Positions 32,451 to 40,666 of a stretch of DNA of 44,046 bases are shown one piece after another. The stretch comes from Dehalococcoidia bacterium UBA1141. GTDB lineage: Bacteria; Chloroflexota; Dehalococcoidia; Lucifugimonadales; UBA3495. The notes under the pieces were generated by a model. The model made no database searches and had not been told where the DNA came from. It saw only the letters and a program-made list of their open reading frames with translations. How positions within the stretch are numbered: the first letter of the stretch is position 1; each line of letters begins with the position of its first letter. A program made the position numbers and the translations under genes. The stretch is taken from assembly GCA_002311385.1 (NCBI GenBank), contig DCAE01000012.1:50274-94319 (forward strand), written 5' to 3'.

Positions 32451-33590
32451 TTAAGGTCGAAGTAGTTCTTCTCTGAGTCGGCGAATGACAATCTCCACCT
32501 CGTCATCGAGTAGGTTCAGGGGGTCCACCGCCAATTCGTCCGGTTCGCCCATTTGATGCAGATATATGGGCGGAGTGCCTTTTTCCATCGCCTGGGCAAT
32601 CTGGTCTCTGGGTGGGCCGCGCCAGTCCCTGCCAAAACGCATCACAGCGGTGGGAATCAAATAGTCAAAATCGTCGTGTTCCAAGGAAATTTCCAGGCCG
32701 GGAACTTCAGCCAAGGCATCTACCACATGCTGGGCCTTCCCACGGTAATCGGCCATTTCCTGCTCTTCGTCTTCTTCCACGAAACGTTCTAGGGCGGTTA
32801 TCAGCCCAACGATCTCTTCCTTCGACACCTTCATGGGTCGACCCAAGGCTTGGTTTGGACTGGCGTTAAAAGCCGCAGCCTCAATCAGGTCTTTTCGACC
32901 GCAGAGTATTCCTGCTCCCTGAGGCCCACGAACGCCCTTACCGCCACTAAAGACCACCATATCGGCTCCGCCTTCCAGGAATCGACGCAGGTTGCGCCTC
33001 GGAGGCAAGGTGGAAGCGCCATCGACTATCACCGGCACATCGTGCTTGTGAGCGATTCGGCAAACTTCCTCCAAGGATAGAGCCCTGCGGTTGGTAAACG
33101 GCGCGATTAGATACGCGACCGCCGCCGTGTGTTCATTGATTGCGCCCTCCAGTTCCCAGGCGCTACAACCTTTCCCGTGGCCGATGCCGATTAGCTTGCC
33201 ACCTGCAGCCCGGTAAGCTTGGTCGTAATGGAAACGGTGGTTGTTCTGGATGATGACTTCGTTCTTCATACCTTCGGAGTCTGGCAACCGGTGCATCTTG
33301 AACTGATCGCTGCCAGCTATGCAGGCCGCTGCTTGAAGTACCAACCCTCCAGCGGCGCCGCTGCACACAAAGCCTGCTTCAGCCCCAGTAAGCCGGGCTA
33401 TAACCTCGCCAGCCTTGTTGTTCAGTTCCTCCATATCCACCAGAACCCTGGCCGCCTCGGACATCACTTCCAAGACCTCGGGCCTTGTCCTAGTCCCGCC
33501 GTAACGGGTGACCGACCCTGAAGCGTGAATGATAGGGGTTACACCCAATTTGCCGAATACGCCAGTTGGGTCCCCGGATCTGGTGGTCAT
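32451..33590 (-). CDS. SelA-like PLP-dependent enzyme (DgaE/selenotransferase-like)
   Basis: A 379-residue PLP enzyme. The frame could begin at GTG 33605, but GGGAGAG sits six bases before ATG 33590. It has FGKLGVTPIIHASGS, TGAEAGFVCSGAAGGL, VDGASTLPPRRN and the PLP Lys in FSGGKGVRGPQG (K218), in the order found in SelA and D-glucosaminate-6-phosphate ammonia-lyase. The SelA selenium function is unlikely since no selenocysteine system is seen here. Ammonia elimination from an amino acid or amino sugar is more likely. The ComE/ComD-like decarboxylase genes lie upstream on the same strand, so it may make or use their 2-oxo acid. Confidence 0.87.
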   Translation of the reverse strand: MTTRSGDPTGVFGKLGVTPIIHASGSVTRYGGTRTRPEVLEVMSEAARVLVDMEELNNKAGEVIARLTGAEAGFVCSGAAGGLVLQAAACIAGSDQFKMHRLPDSEGMKNEVIIQNNHRFHYDQAYRAAGGKLIGIGHGKGCSAWELEGAINEHTAAVAYLIAPFTNRRALSLEEVCRIAHKHDVPVIVDGASTLPPRRNLRRFLEGGADMVVFSGGKGVRGPQGAGILCGRKDLIEAAAFNASPNQALGRPMKVSKEEIVGLITALERFVEEDEEQEMADYRGKAQHVVDALAEVPGLEISLEHDDFDYLIPTAVMRFGRDWRGPPRDQIAQAMEKGTPPIYLHQMGEPDELAVDPLNLLDDEVEIVIRRLREELLRP

Positions 33591-33655
33591 GATTGACTCT
33601 CCCACATGATAATCCCGGATCGTCGGGTTGGCAGGGGATACGAACTAGTCGGCGT

Positions 33656-34231
33656 TCAAGATTTACTTGAAATGCCCTGCAGGAAACGGCCAAACTGGAT
33701 TCGGTTCTCCAACAAACCGATATCCATGGCAAAAGAGGCCGGGCCGACCGCTTCCACTTTGGAAACTAGGACAGACAGGGCTTCACGGTCCACTGCGGCG
33801 GTAAAAGCTTGGTCTAGGTCCTCCAGCGTGTCGGCGGCAGCAACGTGCTCCACTCCGGAAGATTTTGCTACTCCAGCCAGGTCTGTCCCGGTTGCAGTTG
33901 CCGAAGGGAACCCTCCAACTGACAGCAGGCTTTCGTTGTCGAAGATCAAGTGAATCAGGTTGGCTGGATGGTAGCGGGCCAATGTGCTAAGCGTCCCCAA
34001 GTTCATCAACACCGAGGCGTCGCCGTCCAATACCGTCACCTGTTGTCCGGGAAGACACAAAGCCAGCCCCAGCCCCACAGACGAAGCCAAGCCCATGGAA
34101 TGCTCCAGGTAGAAAAAATTGGGTTGGTGGCCCAAGGAGTAGAGCTCCACGGCAACCGCTCCCATATTTGTCACCACGATGTGGTCTTTCAGCAGCGGGT
34201 AGATTGTATTCAGGGCTTCTAGGCGCTGCAT
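33656..34231 (-). CDS. ThDP-binding decarboxylase beta subunit (ComE-like)
   Basis: A 191-residue pyrophosphate-binding half of a split thiamine-diphosphate enzyme, with start ATG 34231 after GGGAGG. The Mg/ThDP motif VLDGDAS at 69-71 is followed by LIFDNES after the usual distance (GDG-N). It matches the sulfopyruvate decarboxylase beta subunit (ComE) and phosphonopyruvate decarboxylase C-terminus. The ATG overlaps the TAA of the alpha gene as TAATG, which means coupled translation. It decarboxylates a 2-oxo acid in the cytosol together with the alpha subunit. The true substrate (sulfopyruvate, phosphonopyruvate or other) is open. Confidence 0.88.
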   Translation of the reverse strand: MQRLEALNTIYPLLKDHIVVTNMGAVAVELYSLGHQPNFFYLEHSMGLASSVGLGLALCLPGQQVTVLDGDASVLMNLGTLSTLARYHPANLIHLIFDNESLLSVGGFPSATATGTDLAGVAKSSGVEHVAAADTLEDLDQAFTAAVDREALSVLVSKVEAVGPASFAMDIGLLENRIQFGRFLQGISSKS

Positions 34232-34743
34232 TATTCCTCCCACATGAGGTCTCGAGTTAAGAGCAGGGCCACCGGCCTCTGGCTGCTCTCCGCCAGCGTC
34301 TGGGCGGCGGCCAGTTCTTTCAACACCGTGTCGGGGTTGGAGAGCTTGTTATAGGGTATTCCCAAGGCCTGAAGCACTGGCTCGGTGGAAATCCCTCCTT
34401 GAGTCTGCCAAGGATCCCGTTCTCCCATCTCGCCCCGGTAGCTAATCATCATCAACAAGGGAATCTTGTAGAGTTGGGAAAGAGAGACGATGCCATTGAT
34501 GGAAGTGAGAAATCCGTGGTTCTGCATCATCATGACCGACTTGCGGCCAGCAAAGTGAGCGCCAGCGGAAATACCCACACCTTCTTCTTCCTTGTTCAAC
34601 CGGACCAATATCATGTCCGGGTCTTCATCGGCCATGCTGGTGAGGTGTACCAGCCAGGTTTCGGGCAACGCCGATATTAGACCAACGTTGATGGATTTCA
34701 AGGCTTCATAAATTATCCGAGAGTTCGCCACTGAAACGGGCAT
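34231..34743 (-). CDS. ThDP-dependent decarboxylase alpha subunit (ComD-like)
   Basis: A 170-residue pyrimidine-binding half of the same split enzyme. It has the conserved catalytic Glu in LNKEEEGVGISAGA (E52-E54) and MMMQNHGFLTSINGI, which fit sulfopyruvate decarboxylase alpha (ComD) and phosphonopyruvate decarboxylase N-terminus. Its stop overlaps the beta start by one base. With the SelA-like gene downstream, the unit has the makings of a route from an amino acid or sulfonate/phosphonate via a 2-oxo acid to an aldehyde. Confidence 0.87.
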   Translation of the reverse strand: MPVSVANSRIIYEALKSINVGLISALPETWLVHLTSMADEDPDMILVRLNKEEEGVGISAGAHFAGRKSVMMMQNHGFLTSINGIVSLSQLYKIPLLMMISYRGEMGERDPWQTQGGISTEPVLQALGIPYNKLSNPDTVLKELAAAQTLAESSQRPVALLLTRDLMWEE

Positions 34744-35016
34744 AATTACGTCACTGTTGGTTGGAATGGGGCAATTCTATTCGTGTTTCATAACCAAGGT
34801 CAAACCCTAGGCTTCAACTTTCTTTATGCGACGGGGGCTCCTGTCTAAGGGGGCCAAATTTAGGGCCTAATTGCACTGGAGAGAACGGTCTGCAGGGTCA
34901 GCCCTTACGGGTGAGAAACCGCAAGTGTTGGGTTAAACTAACCATGGCCTTTTACCGACATGTCCGGCCAGAAACTTCGGCCAGCATTTACGGTTCAATC
35001 CAAAAAGGTTCGATAT

Positions 35017-36336
35017 ATGGGCGTCAAACAAATAACCGGTTACATCTGGGACGAAGCTGAAAGGCTTCCCCGAAATGAGATGCGGAAACTACAACTGGAA
35101 AGGCTCCAGTCTTGTCTCACACGGGTAGCGAAGTCTGTCCCATTCTACCGGGACAAGCTTGCCAACGCTGGCATCACCCCTGGCGATTTAGGGTCGATTG
35201 ATGACCTGGCCCGGCTGCCCTTCACCTACAAGAGCGACCTGCGTGACAATTATCCTTTCGGGTTATTCGCAAAACCCGCCAGCGAGTTGGTGCGGTTGCA
35301 TGCCTCCAGCGGCACCACCGGCAAGCCCACCGTGGTCGGTTATACCCAAAATGATATCGAACTTTGGTCGAATCTTGTGGCCCGGGCTTTGGCCGCAGCT
35401 GGGGTTACAAGTGAGGACGTGGTCCAGAACGCTTACGGCTACGGTCTGTTCACCGGAGGATTGGGCATCCATTATGGTGCGGAAAAAATCGGCGCGACCA
35501 TCGTTCCGGTTTCCGGAGGCAACACCCAGCGCCAGATAATGCTCATCCAGGATTTGAGCAGCACCGTCTTATGTTGCACTCCCTCATATGCCCTGGTGAT
35601 TGCCGAGGCTCTGGCCAGCGAAGGAATCGACCCAGCTACATTGCCTCTAAAGGTCGGAATATTCGGGGCCGAGCCGTGGTCCGAGGAGATTCGACATCAG
35701 ATTCAGGACCGATTGGGTATACCGGCATTGAACATCTATGGGCTTTCCGAAGTTATCGGACCAGGCGTGGCCATGGAGTGCCCTCAGCAGGTCGGCATGC
35801 ATATATTTGAGGACCATTTCATTCCGGAGATTATCGATCCGGACACTGGTGAATCGCTGCCCGACGGACAAGTCGGCGAGTTGGTCTTTTCCTGCGTCAC
35901 CAAGGAGGCGCTGCCCTTGATTCGCTACCGCACCAGGGACCGAACTCGGTTAATAAGGGAAGAGTGCGCCTGTGGACGCACTATGGTCCGGATGGACCGC
36001 ATATTGGGGCGCACCGACGACATGCTAATCATTCGTGGAGTAAACGTATTCCCTTCACAGATTGAAACAGTCCTACTGCGCTCGGCGGGGACGGAGCCCC
36101 AATACCAGATCCTGGTGGACCGGGGCGACAATCATCTGGATTACTTGACGGTGGTTGTGGAAGCCCCTCAGTCGACGGTTGGCGACTCGGACAGGCGCGG
36201 TCAGCTTCAAACCGACTTGGCCCAGGAGTTGAACAGCGCTCTGGGCATTTCCTGCGCAGTCCGTTTGGTCGGCCCTCAGCAAATCCAGAGGAGTGATGGC
36301 AAGGCGATTAGGGTAATCGACAACCGTATTATCTAA
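35017..36336 (+). CDS. Phenylacetate-CoA ligase-like AMP-forming enzyme
   Basis: A 439-residue PaaK-type acyl/aryl-CoA ligase. The frame continues to ATG 34960, but the family start (YIWDEAERLPRNEM after ATG 35017) and AAAAAGG upstream favour 35017. It has HASSGTTGKPTVVGYT (P-loop-like motif), NIYGLSEVIGPG, RYRTRDRTRLI and the A8-region GRTDDMLIIRGVNVFPSQIE. It activates an aromatic acid with ATP and CoA. An enoyl-CoA hydratase follows 46 bp later, so it may feed a beta-oxidation-like route. It is separate from the benzoate-CoA ligase at 42223, giving two aromatic-acid-type ligases in 9 kb. Confidence 0.9.
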   Translation: MGVKQITGYIWDEAERLPRNEMRKLQLERLQSCLTRVAKSVPFYRDKLANAGITPGDLGSIDDLARLPFTYKSDLRDNYPFGLFAKPASELVRLHASSGTTGKPTVVGYTQNDIELWSNLVARALAAAGVTSEDVVQNAYGYGLFTGGLGIHYGAEKIGATIVPVSGGNTQRQIMLIQDLSSTVLCCTPSYALVIAEALASEGIDPATLPLKVGIFGAEPWSEEIRHQIQDRLGIPALNIYGLSEVIGPGVAMECPQQVGMHIFEDHFIPEIIDPDTGESLPDGQVGELVFSCVTKEALPLIRYRTRDRTRLIREECACGRTMVRMDRILGRTDDMLIIRGVNVFPSQIETVLLRSAGTEPQYQILVDRGDNHLDYLTVVVEAPQSTVGDSDRRGQLQTDLAQELNSALGISCAVRLVGPQQIQRSDGKAIRVIDNRII

Positions 36337-36382
36337 ATCGGAGCCAGCGCGCCAGATAATCAAGACGCCCAGGAGGGTAACC

Positions 36383-37207
36383 ATGCCATTGGAAACCACG
36401 CCCTTGGAAACCACGCCCCTGGAAACAATGAAATTCGAGAAGGACGGTTACGTGGGCCGATTGACCCTGAACCGTCCTCACTTACTAAATGCGGTCAACT
36501 ACCAGGGAGCCCTTGAGTTGAAACAGGCGGCCCAAGGGATTTCCGACGACCCGGACCTGCGTATCGTCCTGATTCGAGGAGAGGGCCGGGCGTTTTGCAC
36601 CGGGATTGACCTGAAAGAGCTATCCGCAGGAGGCACTCCACAAGACTATTTTCAGGTCTGGGAAGAAGCCTTGCGCATATTTGAACAGGCGGAGAAGATA
36701 ATCCTGTGCGTCATGCACGGATACGCTTTGGGAGGCGGGTTGCAGCTACCCTTGGCTTGTGACATTCGCATCGCCACCGAAGACTGCCTGATGGGTCTGC
36801 CGGCGGCTCCGGAGTCGTTCGTTCCGGGGCTTGGAACATATCGCCTGCCCCGCTACGTGGGCTTGGGGAGAGCCAAGTGGATGGTGCTCTCCGGAGAGAA
36901 CATAGACGGTCGGCGGGGTCACGAGTTCGGCTTGGTGGACCACCTGGTTAAATCGGATTCCATGGACCAAGAAGTTGAGGAGTTGGTAGAGCGCTACTTG
37001 GGACTAAGCTCCGCAGGCTCACTCCAGAGCAAGACCCTGCTGGGAGTCCACAAAGACCTGCCCTATGATGAGTTTCTCGAGGAGTACCTGCGCCGCCAAG
37101 CTATCGCAGTGGCCTCTCCGGACCACGATGAGGCGATGAATGCCTACCGCGAGGGCCGTAATCCGGTTTACTCAGCTAAACCGGCTAATCCAACCAACCC
37201 ACCTTAA
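36383..37207 (+). CDS. Enoyl-CoA hydratase/isomerase
   Basis: A 274-residue crotonase-fold enzyme, AGGAGGG before the ATG. The oxyanion-hole segment is GRAFCTGIDLKEL and the second is HGYALGGGLQLPLACDIRIATED; a Glu in PAAPESFVPG aligns with the hydratase Glu region. It acts on an enoyl- or related acyl-CoA. The first 15 residues are a triplicated pentapeptide, PLETT-PLETT-PLETM, from a 15-bp tandem repeat (36386-36430), and the conserved domain begins right after it at KFEKDGYVG. M16 (36428) might have been the original start. The stop overlaps the convergent LLM gene by four bases. Confidence 0.9.
   Translation: MPLETTPLETTPLETMKFEKDGYVGRLTLNRPHLLNAVNYQGALELKQAAQGISDDPDLRIVLIRGEGRAFCTGIDLKELSAGGTPQDYFQVWEEALRIFEQAEKIILCVMHGYALGGGLQLPLACDIRIATEDCLMGLPAAPESFVPGLGTYRLPRYVGLGRAKWMVLSGENIDGRRGHEFGLVDHLVKSDSMDQEVEELVERYLGLSSAGSLQSKTLLGVHKDLPYDEFLEEYLRRQAIAVASPDHDEAMNAYREGRNPVYSAKPANPTNPP
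36386..36430 (+). repeat. Coding 15-bp tandem triplication
   Basis: Three units of the form CCCTTGGAAACCACG lie head to tail in frame at the 5' end of the enoyl-CoA hydratase gene, giving PLETT three times (the last as PLETM). The first two units differ by one base and the third by three, so the expansion seems recent. Confidence 0.85.
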
Positions 37208-38172
37208 ACCTTGGGCCAAACGCCGGTAGCGAACTCTTCCATGCGTTGCATCACTTGATTTGGATCGCTGATTCCGGAACTGGCCACTCCGCCAAAATCC
37301 ACCACCAAGGAACTCACGCCCAAGTCTTCGTAGCGGCGGATATCCGAAGCAATCTGGTCCGCAGAGCCGCTGAAGGGCGCACGGGCCTCGCTGCTGCTGC
37401 CATTGCTCGAGATTTGATGAACCTGGGTGCGAAATGCCACCTTGATTTCCGAAGGGCTCCTGCCTTCCCTTTCCGCTCTGACCGCCAGCTTGCCGATGGC
37501 CACTTCCAATTGCTCCGGCGTGCCCAATGGAAATGAGAGGTTTGTATTCACCGGATGCCAAACATCACCCATGCGTGCGGCCCGTCGTAGCGCCCGATTG
37601 CTTTCCCCGCCAACCCAAATGGGCGGGTGAGGCTTCTGAACCGGCTTGGGAAGAAAACTTATGTTATCGAACTGGCAGTATTTGCCTTGGAAGCTGGGTT
37701 TGTCGCTGGTCCACAGTTCTTTGAAGGCCATGATGTACTCATCGGTCACAGCGCCCCGTTCTTCGAAGGGCGGCAGACCCAGAGTCTCAAACTCCTCTTT
37801 CAGCCAGCCTGCTCCAACTCCCACATTGACCCGTCCGTTTGACAGCACATCCAGCGTGGCCAGAGCCTTGGCGGCGACGATGGGGTTGCGGTGGGGCACA
37901 ATCATCACGCTGGTGCCCAGGCGTATTTTGCTGGTTTGTCCAGCCAGGAAGGCCAATACCGTTAGTTGTTCAAGACATGCCCCTGCGCTGGTGCCGGGAT
38001 GCACCCCATGTTCGTCGTAGGGATAGACCGAGTCGTTTTCAAGGGGGAATATCACGTGGTCGGGCACCACCACCAAGTGGTAGCCCAGGTCCTCGCCCTT
38101 CTTTGCGATAGCCGACATGTTCTGAGGCTCGGTGAGCCGTCCGCTGCCGGGAATGGTGAAACCGTATTGCAT
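37204..38172 (-). CDS. LLM class oxidoreductase, F420-dependent type
   Basis: A 322-residue LLM protein with GGGGAAG before its ATG. It starts MQYGFTIPGSGRLTEP and has YHLVVVPDHVIFP, LGTSVMIVPHRNPIVAAK, LDVLSNGRVNVGVGAGWLKEEFE and PVQKPHPPIWVGG. This set is typical of the TIGR03619-type F420-dependent subgroup, unlike the luciferase-like paralogues elsewhere in the window. It would need coenzyme F420, whose synthesis genes are not here. It converges on the enoyl-CoA hydratase gene, the two stops sharing the bases TTAA. Confidence 0.88.
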   Translation of the reverse strand: MQYGFTIPGSGRLTEPQNMSAIAKKGEDLGYHLVVVPDHVIFPLENDSVYPYDEHGVHPGTSAGACLEQLTVLAFLAGQTSKIRLGTSVMIVPHRNPIVAAKALATLDVLSNGRVNVGVGAGWLKEEFETLGLPPFEERGAVTDEYIMAFKELWTSDKPSFQGKYCQFDNISFLPKPVQKPHPPIWVGGESNRALRRAARMGDVWHPVNTNLSFPLGTPEQLEVAIGKLAVRAEREGRSPSEIKVAFRTQVHQISSNGSSSEARAPFSGSADQIASDIRRYEDLGVSSLVVDFGGVASSGISDPNQVMQRMEEFATGVWPKV

Positions 38173-38217
38173 AGTTGCTTCCCCAGTTGAAGAAATAGGG
38201 TGTTTTGGCGGCTTTGG

Positions 38218-38655
38218 CTATCCCTTGATGGCGTCCTTTATCTTGTGCAGGAATGACTTGCTGCGAATCCTGCCCAGCAGACGGTCCATGTCTTGCTCGG
38301 CATTGGTCGAGCGTTTCAGGTCTTTAATACGCTGTGACATGGTCTCCAACACCCGTTTCTCTTCACCCTTGTCCAGCCAGAAGCCGTGCTCTTCGGCGCA
38401 AACCTCCAGCCAAATCTCATTGTAGCGATATCGGAACTGCTGCATCGGCCCCGAGCACCTGGGACATTTGAATTCACTCTCGCCGGGACGGGTAATCGTG
38501 GAACCCTTCTGCTCATCGGCATCCAACACGGTGTCTTCCAGTTCGTCCAATTCCGGGTAGTCCAGCCACATACCCTCGCAGCTATCGCACTTGTCGACTT
38601 CTATTCCCTTGTATTTGGTAATTTTCAAAGTAGAACTACACTTGGGACAATCCAT
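38218..38655 (-). CDS. Zinc-ribbon (TFIIB-type zf) protein
   Basis: A 145-residue protein with two TFIIB-like zinc ribbons: MDCPKCSSTL with DKCDSCEGMWLD, then FKCPRCSGPM with VCAEEHGFWLD. In the second ribbon the last Cys pair is changed (C-x-E-E-H), so its metal set may include His. The C-terminus is a charged helix (RIKDLKRS, HKIKDAIKG). AAAGGAG stands before the ATG. Such proteins are widespread and mostly uncharacterised; no enzymatic role can be claimed. Confidence 0.85.
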   Translation of the reverse strand: MDCPKCSSTLKITKYKGIEVDKCDSCEGMWLDYPELDELEDTVLDADEQKGSTITRPGESEFKCPRCSGPMQQFRYRYNEIWLEVCAEEHGFWLDKGEEKRVLETMSQRIKDLKRSTNAEQDMDRLLGRIRSKSFLHKIKDAIKG

Positions 38656-38955
38656 TCCGGCACTCCTTTCGGTCCATTTGATTCAGCGTTAATTTCGATT
38701 GATTCAGCGTTAATATCGATGGCCTGATTGGCCTGATTTTTTGCCGCTAAATTATTATTGCTAAAATTGTAACAGGCGTTAGCTCGCGGTATCATTCAGG
38801 CTAGTGATTGTATGCCGCCACCGTCCCGCGACATAATGGCGCCACCTCCAACCATCGGTGATAATATTAACTACGTGCAAGGCCTGATTCTCGGTTTCTG
38901 ACGGCGTTGCCCTGTTGCTTCCCCGGTACTGCACACAAACATTGAGCCTTTGTAT
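38656..38955. other. Upstream region of boxC with tandem duplication
   Basis: A 21-bp unit beginning TTGATTCAGCGTTAAT occurs twice in tandem (38678-38698 and 38699-38719) with one difference, followed by a 9-bp unit TGGCCTGAT in two copies. TTTTTTGCCG and GCTAAAATTG (about 38740-38770) are possible -35 and -10 regions of a promoter towards boxC, with a poor 15-base spacing. No gene is seen. Confidence 0.5.
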
Positions 38956-40608
38956 ATGAATCAAGACCGCATAAATTTCGCTACAGAGCCAGGCTCCTAC
39001 AAGCACTGGAAACTCTCCGTGGATGGCCGTGTGGCCCGGCTTGCGTTGGACGTGGACGAGTCGGCGGGGCTCTTGCCCGGTTATGAACTAAAGCTCAACT
39101 CCTACGACCTAGGCGTGGATATTGAACTTTATGACGCAGTACAGCGGCTTCGTTTCGAGCACCCGGAAGTGGCGGCAGTAATCATCGCTTCCGACAAACC
39201 ACGGGTTTTCTGCGCCGGGGCCAACATCCAGATGCTGGGCCAGTCCAACCACGCACTGAAGGTGAATTTCTGCAAATTTACCAACGAGACCCGAAATAGC
39301 ATCGAAGACGCCACAGCGAACTCAGGGCAGACCTACATCTGCGCCATCAACGGCACCGCCGCCGGTGGCGGCTATGAGTTGGCCTTAGCCTGCCAGCACA
39401 TCATGTTGGTCGACGACGGGTCAACAGCAGTGTCTCTACCCGAATTACCTCAATTGGCCGTGTTGCCGGGAACCGGGGGTCTGACCAGGCTGGTGGACAA
39501 ACGGGGCGTTCGCCATGACCAAGCCGACTTCTTCTGCACCACCTCCGAGGGCATCCGGGGCCGTCGTGCTTTGGACTGGCTCTTGGTGGACGAATTGGTG
39601 GCTGCGTCCAGCTTCGACCAAGATGTAATCAAACGAGCCCAGTCATTAGCGGAATACTCGGATCGGCCATCCGATGCTATTGGCGTCGAGCTTACTCCCC
39701 TGAACCGGCGATTTGAGACCAACCGCATCACCTACGACCACCTGAGTATAGAGTTAGAACCCTCGTCCTCGGCAGCCTATATCACTATTCACGGGCCCAA
39801 AGAAGCCCCTCCCAGCAGCCCAGTCGGATTACGAGCTTCATTCTGGCCGCTGGCTCTGGCCAGGGAATTGGACGATGCCATCCTCCACCTGCGGCTTAAC
39901 GAGGATGAAATCGGCACCTGGGTGTTTCGTACCTTGGGGGACAACGAACTGGTGGAAGCGATGGACGAGTTCCTCCACGAAAACGCTGACGATTGGCTGG
40001 TCCGTGAGATTATTCTGTACCTCAAGCGCACCCTCAAGCGCTTGGATGTGAGTTCTCGGAGCCTGATAGCATTGATTGAGCCGGGCAGTTGCTTCTCCGG
40101 CACGTTGCTGGAGATGGCGCTGGCCTCGGACCGCACATTCATGCTGGATGGCACTTTTGAGGGTACCGAGATCCCGGAAGCGTCTGTCCGATTGTCGCCG
40201 CTGAACTTCGGCGCTCTGCCAATGGTCAACGGGCTGAGCAGGCTGGAGAGCCGGTTCCTAACAACACCAGAGACGGTGGAGAAATTAAAAAACCGGGAGG
40301 ACCGAAGTTTCGACGCATCCGAAGCCGAAGAAGCCGGTCTGGTGACATTCATTCCCGACGACATCGACTGGGAAGACGAGGTGCGTTTGGCTATTGAAGA
40401 GCGAGCCAGTTTTTCGCCGGATGCCCTCACCGGCATGGAAGCCAGTCTCAGGTTCGCCGGGCCGGAGACAATGGAGAGCAAAATCTTTGCTCGACTCAGC
40501 GCTTGGCAAAATTGGATTTTCCTGCGTCCCAACGCATCCGGAGACGAAGGCGCTCTAAAGCTCTACGGCAGCGGCAAAAAGACCGTTTTTGATAGACACC
40601 GTATATAA
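38956..40608 (+). CDS. boxC: 2,3-epoxybenzoyl-CoA dihydrolase (benzoyl-CoA-dihydrodiol lyase)
   Basis: A 550-residue double-crotonase protein from ATG 38956 (an in-frame TTG lies six bases earlier). It shows YKHWKLSVDGRVARLALDVDE, LKLNSYDLGVDIELYDAVQR, CAGANIQMLG and GTAAGGGYELALACQHI, with SLPELPQLAVLPGTGG; these are characteristic of BoxC. In the box pathway BoxC opens 2,3-epoxybenzoyl-CoA hydrolytically to 3,4-dehydroadipyl-CoA semialdehyde and formate. boxB follows after 58 bp and then bclA, so the three form one operon. No ribosome binding site is clear; the start may be leaderless. Confidence 0.95.
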   Translation: MNQDRINFATEPGSYKHWKLSVDGRVARLALDVDESAGLLPGYELKLNSYDLGVDIELYDAVQRLRFEHPEVAAVIIASDKPRVFCAGANIQMLGQSNHALKVNFCKFTNETRNSIEDATANSGQTYICAINGTAAGGGYELALACQHIMLVDDGSTAVSLPELPQLAVLPGTGGLTRLVDKRGVRHDQADFFCTTSEGIRGRRALDWLLVDELVAASSFDQDVIKRAQSLAEYSDRPSDAIGVELTPLNRRFETNRITYDHLSIELEPSSSAAYITIHGPKEAPPSSPVGLRASFWPLALARELDDAILHLRLNEDEIGTWVFRTLGDNELVEAMDEFLHENADDWLVREIILYLKRTLKRLDVSSRSLIALIEPGSCFSGTLLEMALASDRTFMLDGTFEGTEIPEASVRLSPLNFGALPMVNGLSRLESRFLTTPETVEKLKNREDRSFDASEAEEAGLVTFIPDDIDWEDEVRLAIEERASFSPDALTGMEASLRFAGPETMESKIFARLSAWQNWIFLRPNASGDEGALKLYGSGKKTVFDRHRI

Positions 40609-40666
40609 AAATCCACCAGTCGCTCCTAGTCGGTAAGCTAGGTTTTGGAAAGAGAGGTAGAGGGAA

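Noticed and set aside
39789..40532. 247-residue frame on the - strand inside boxC
   Set aside because: Ser/Arg-rich antisense translation of a certain boxC gene, with no ribosome binding site or motif.
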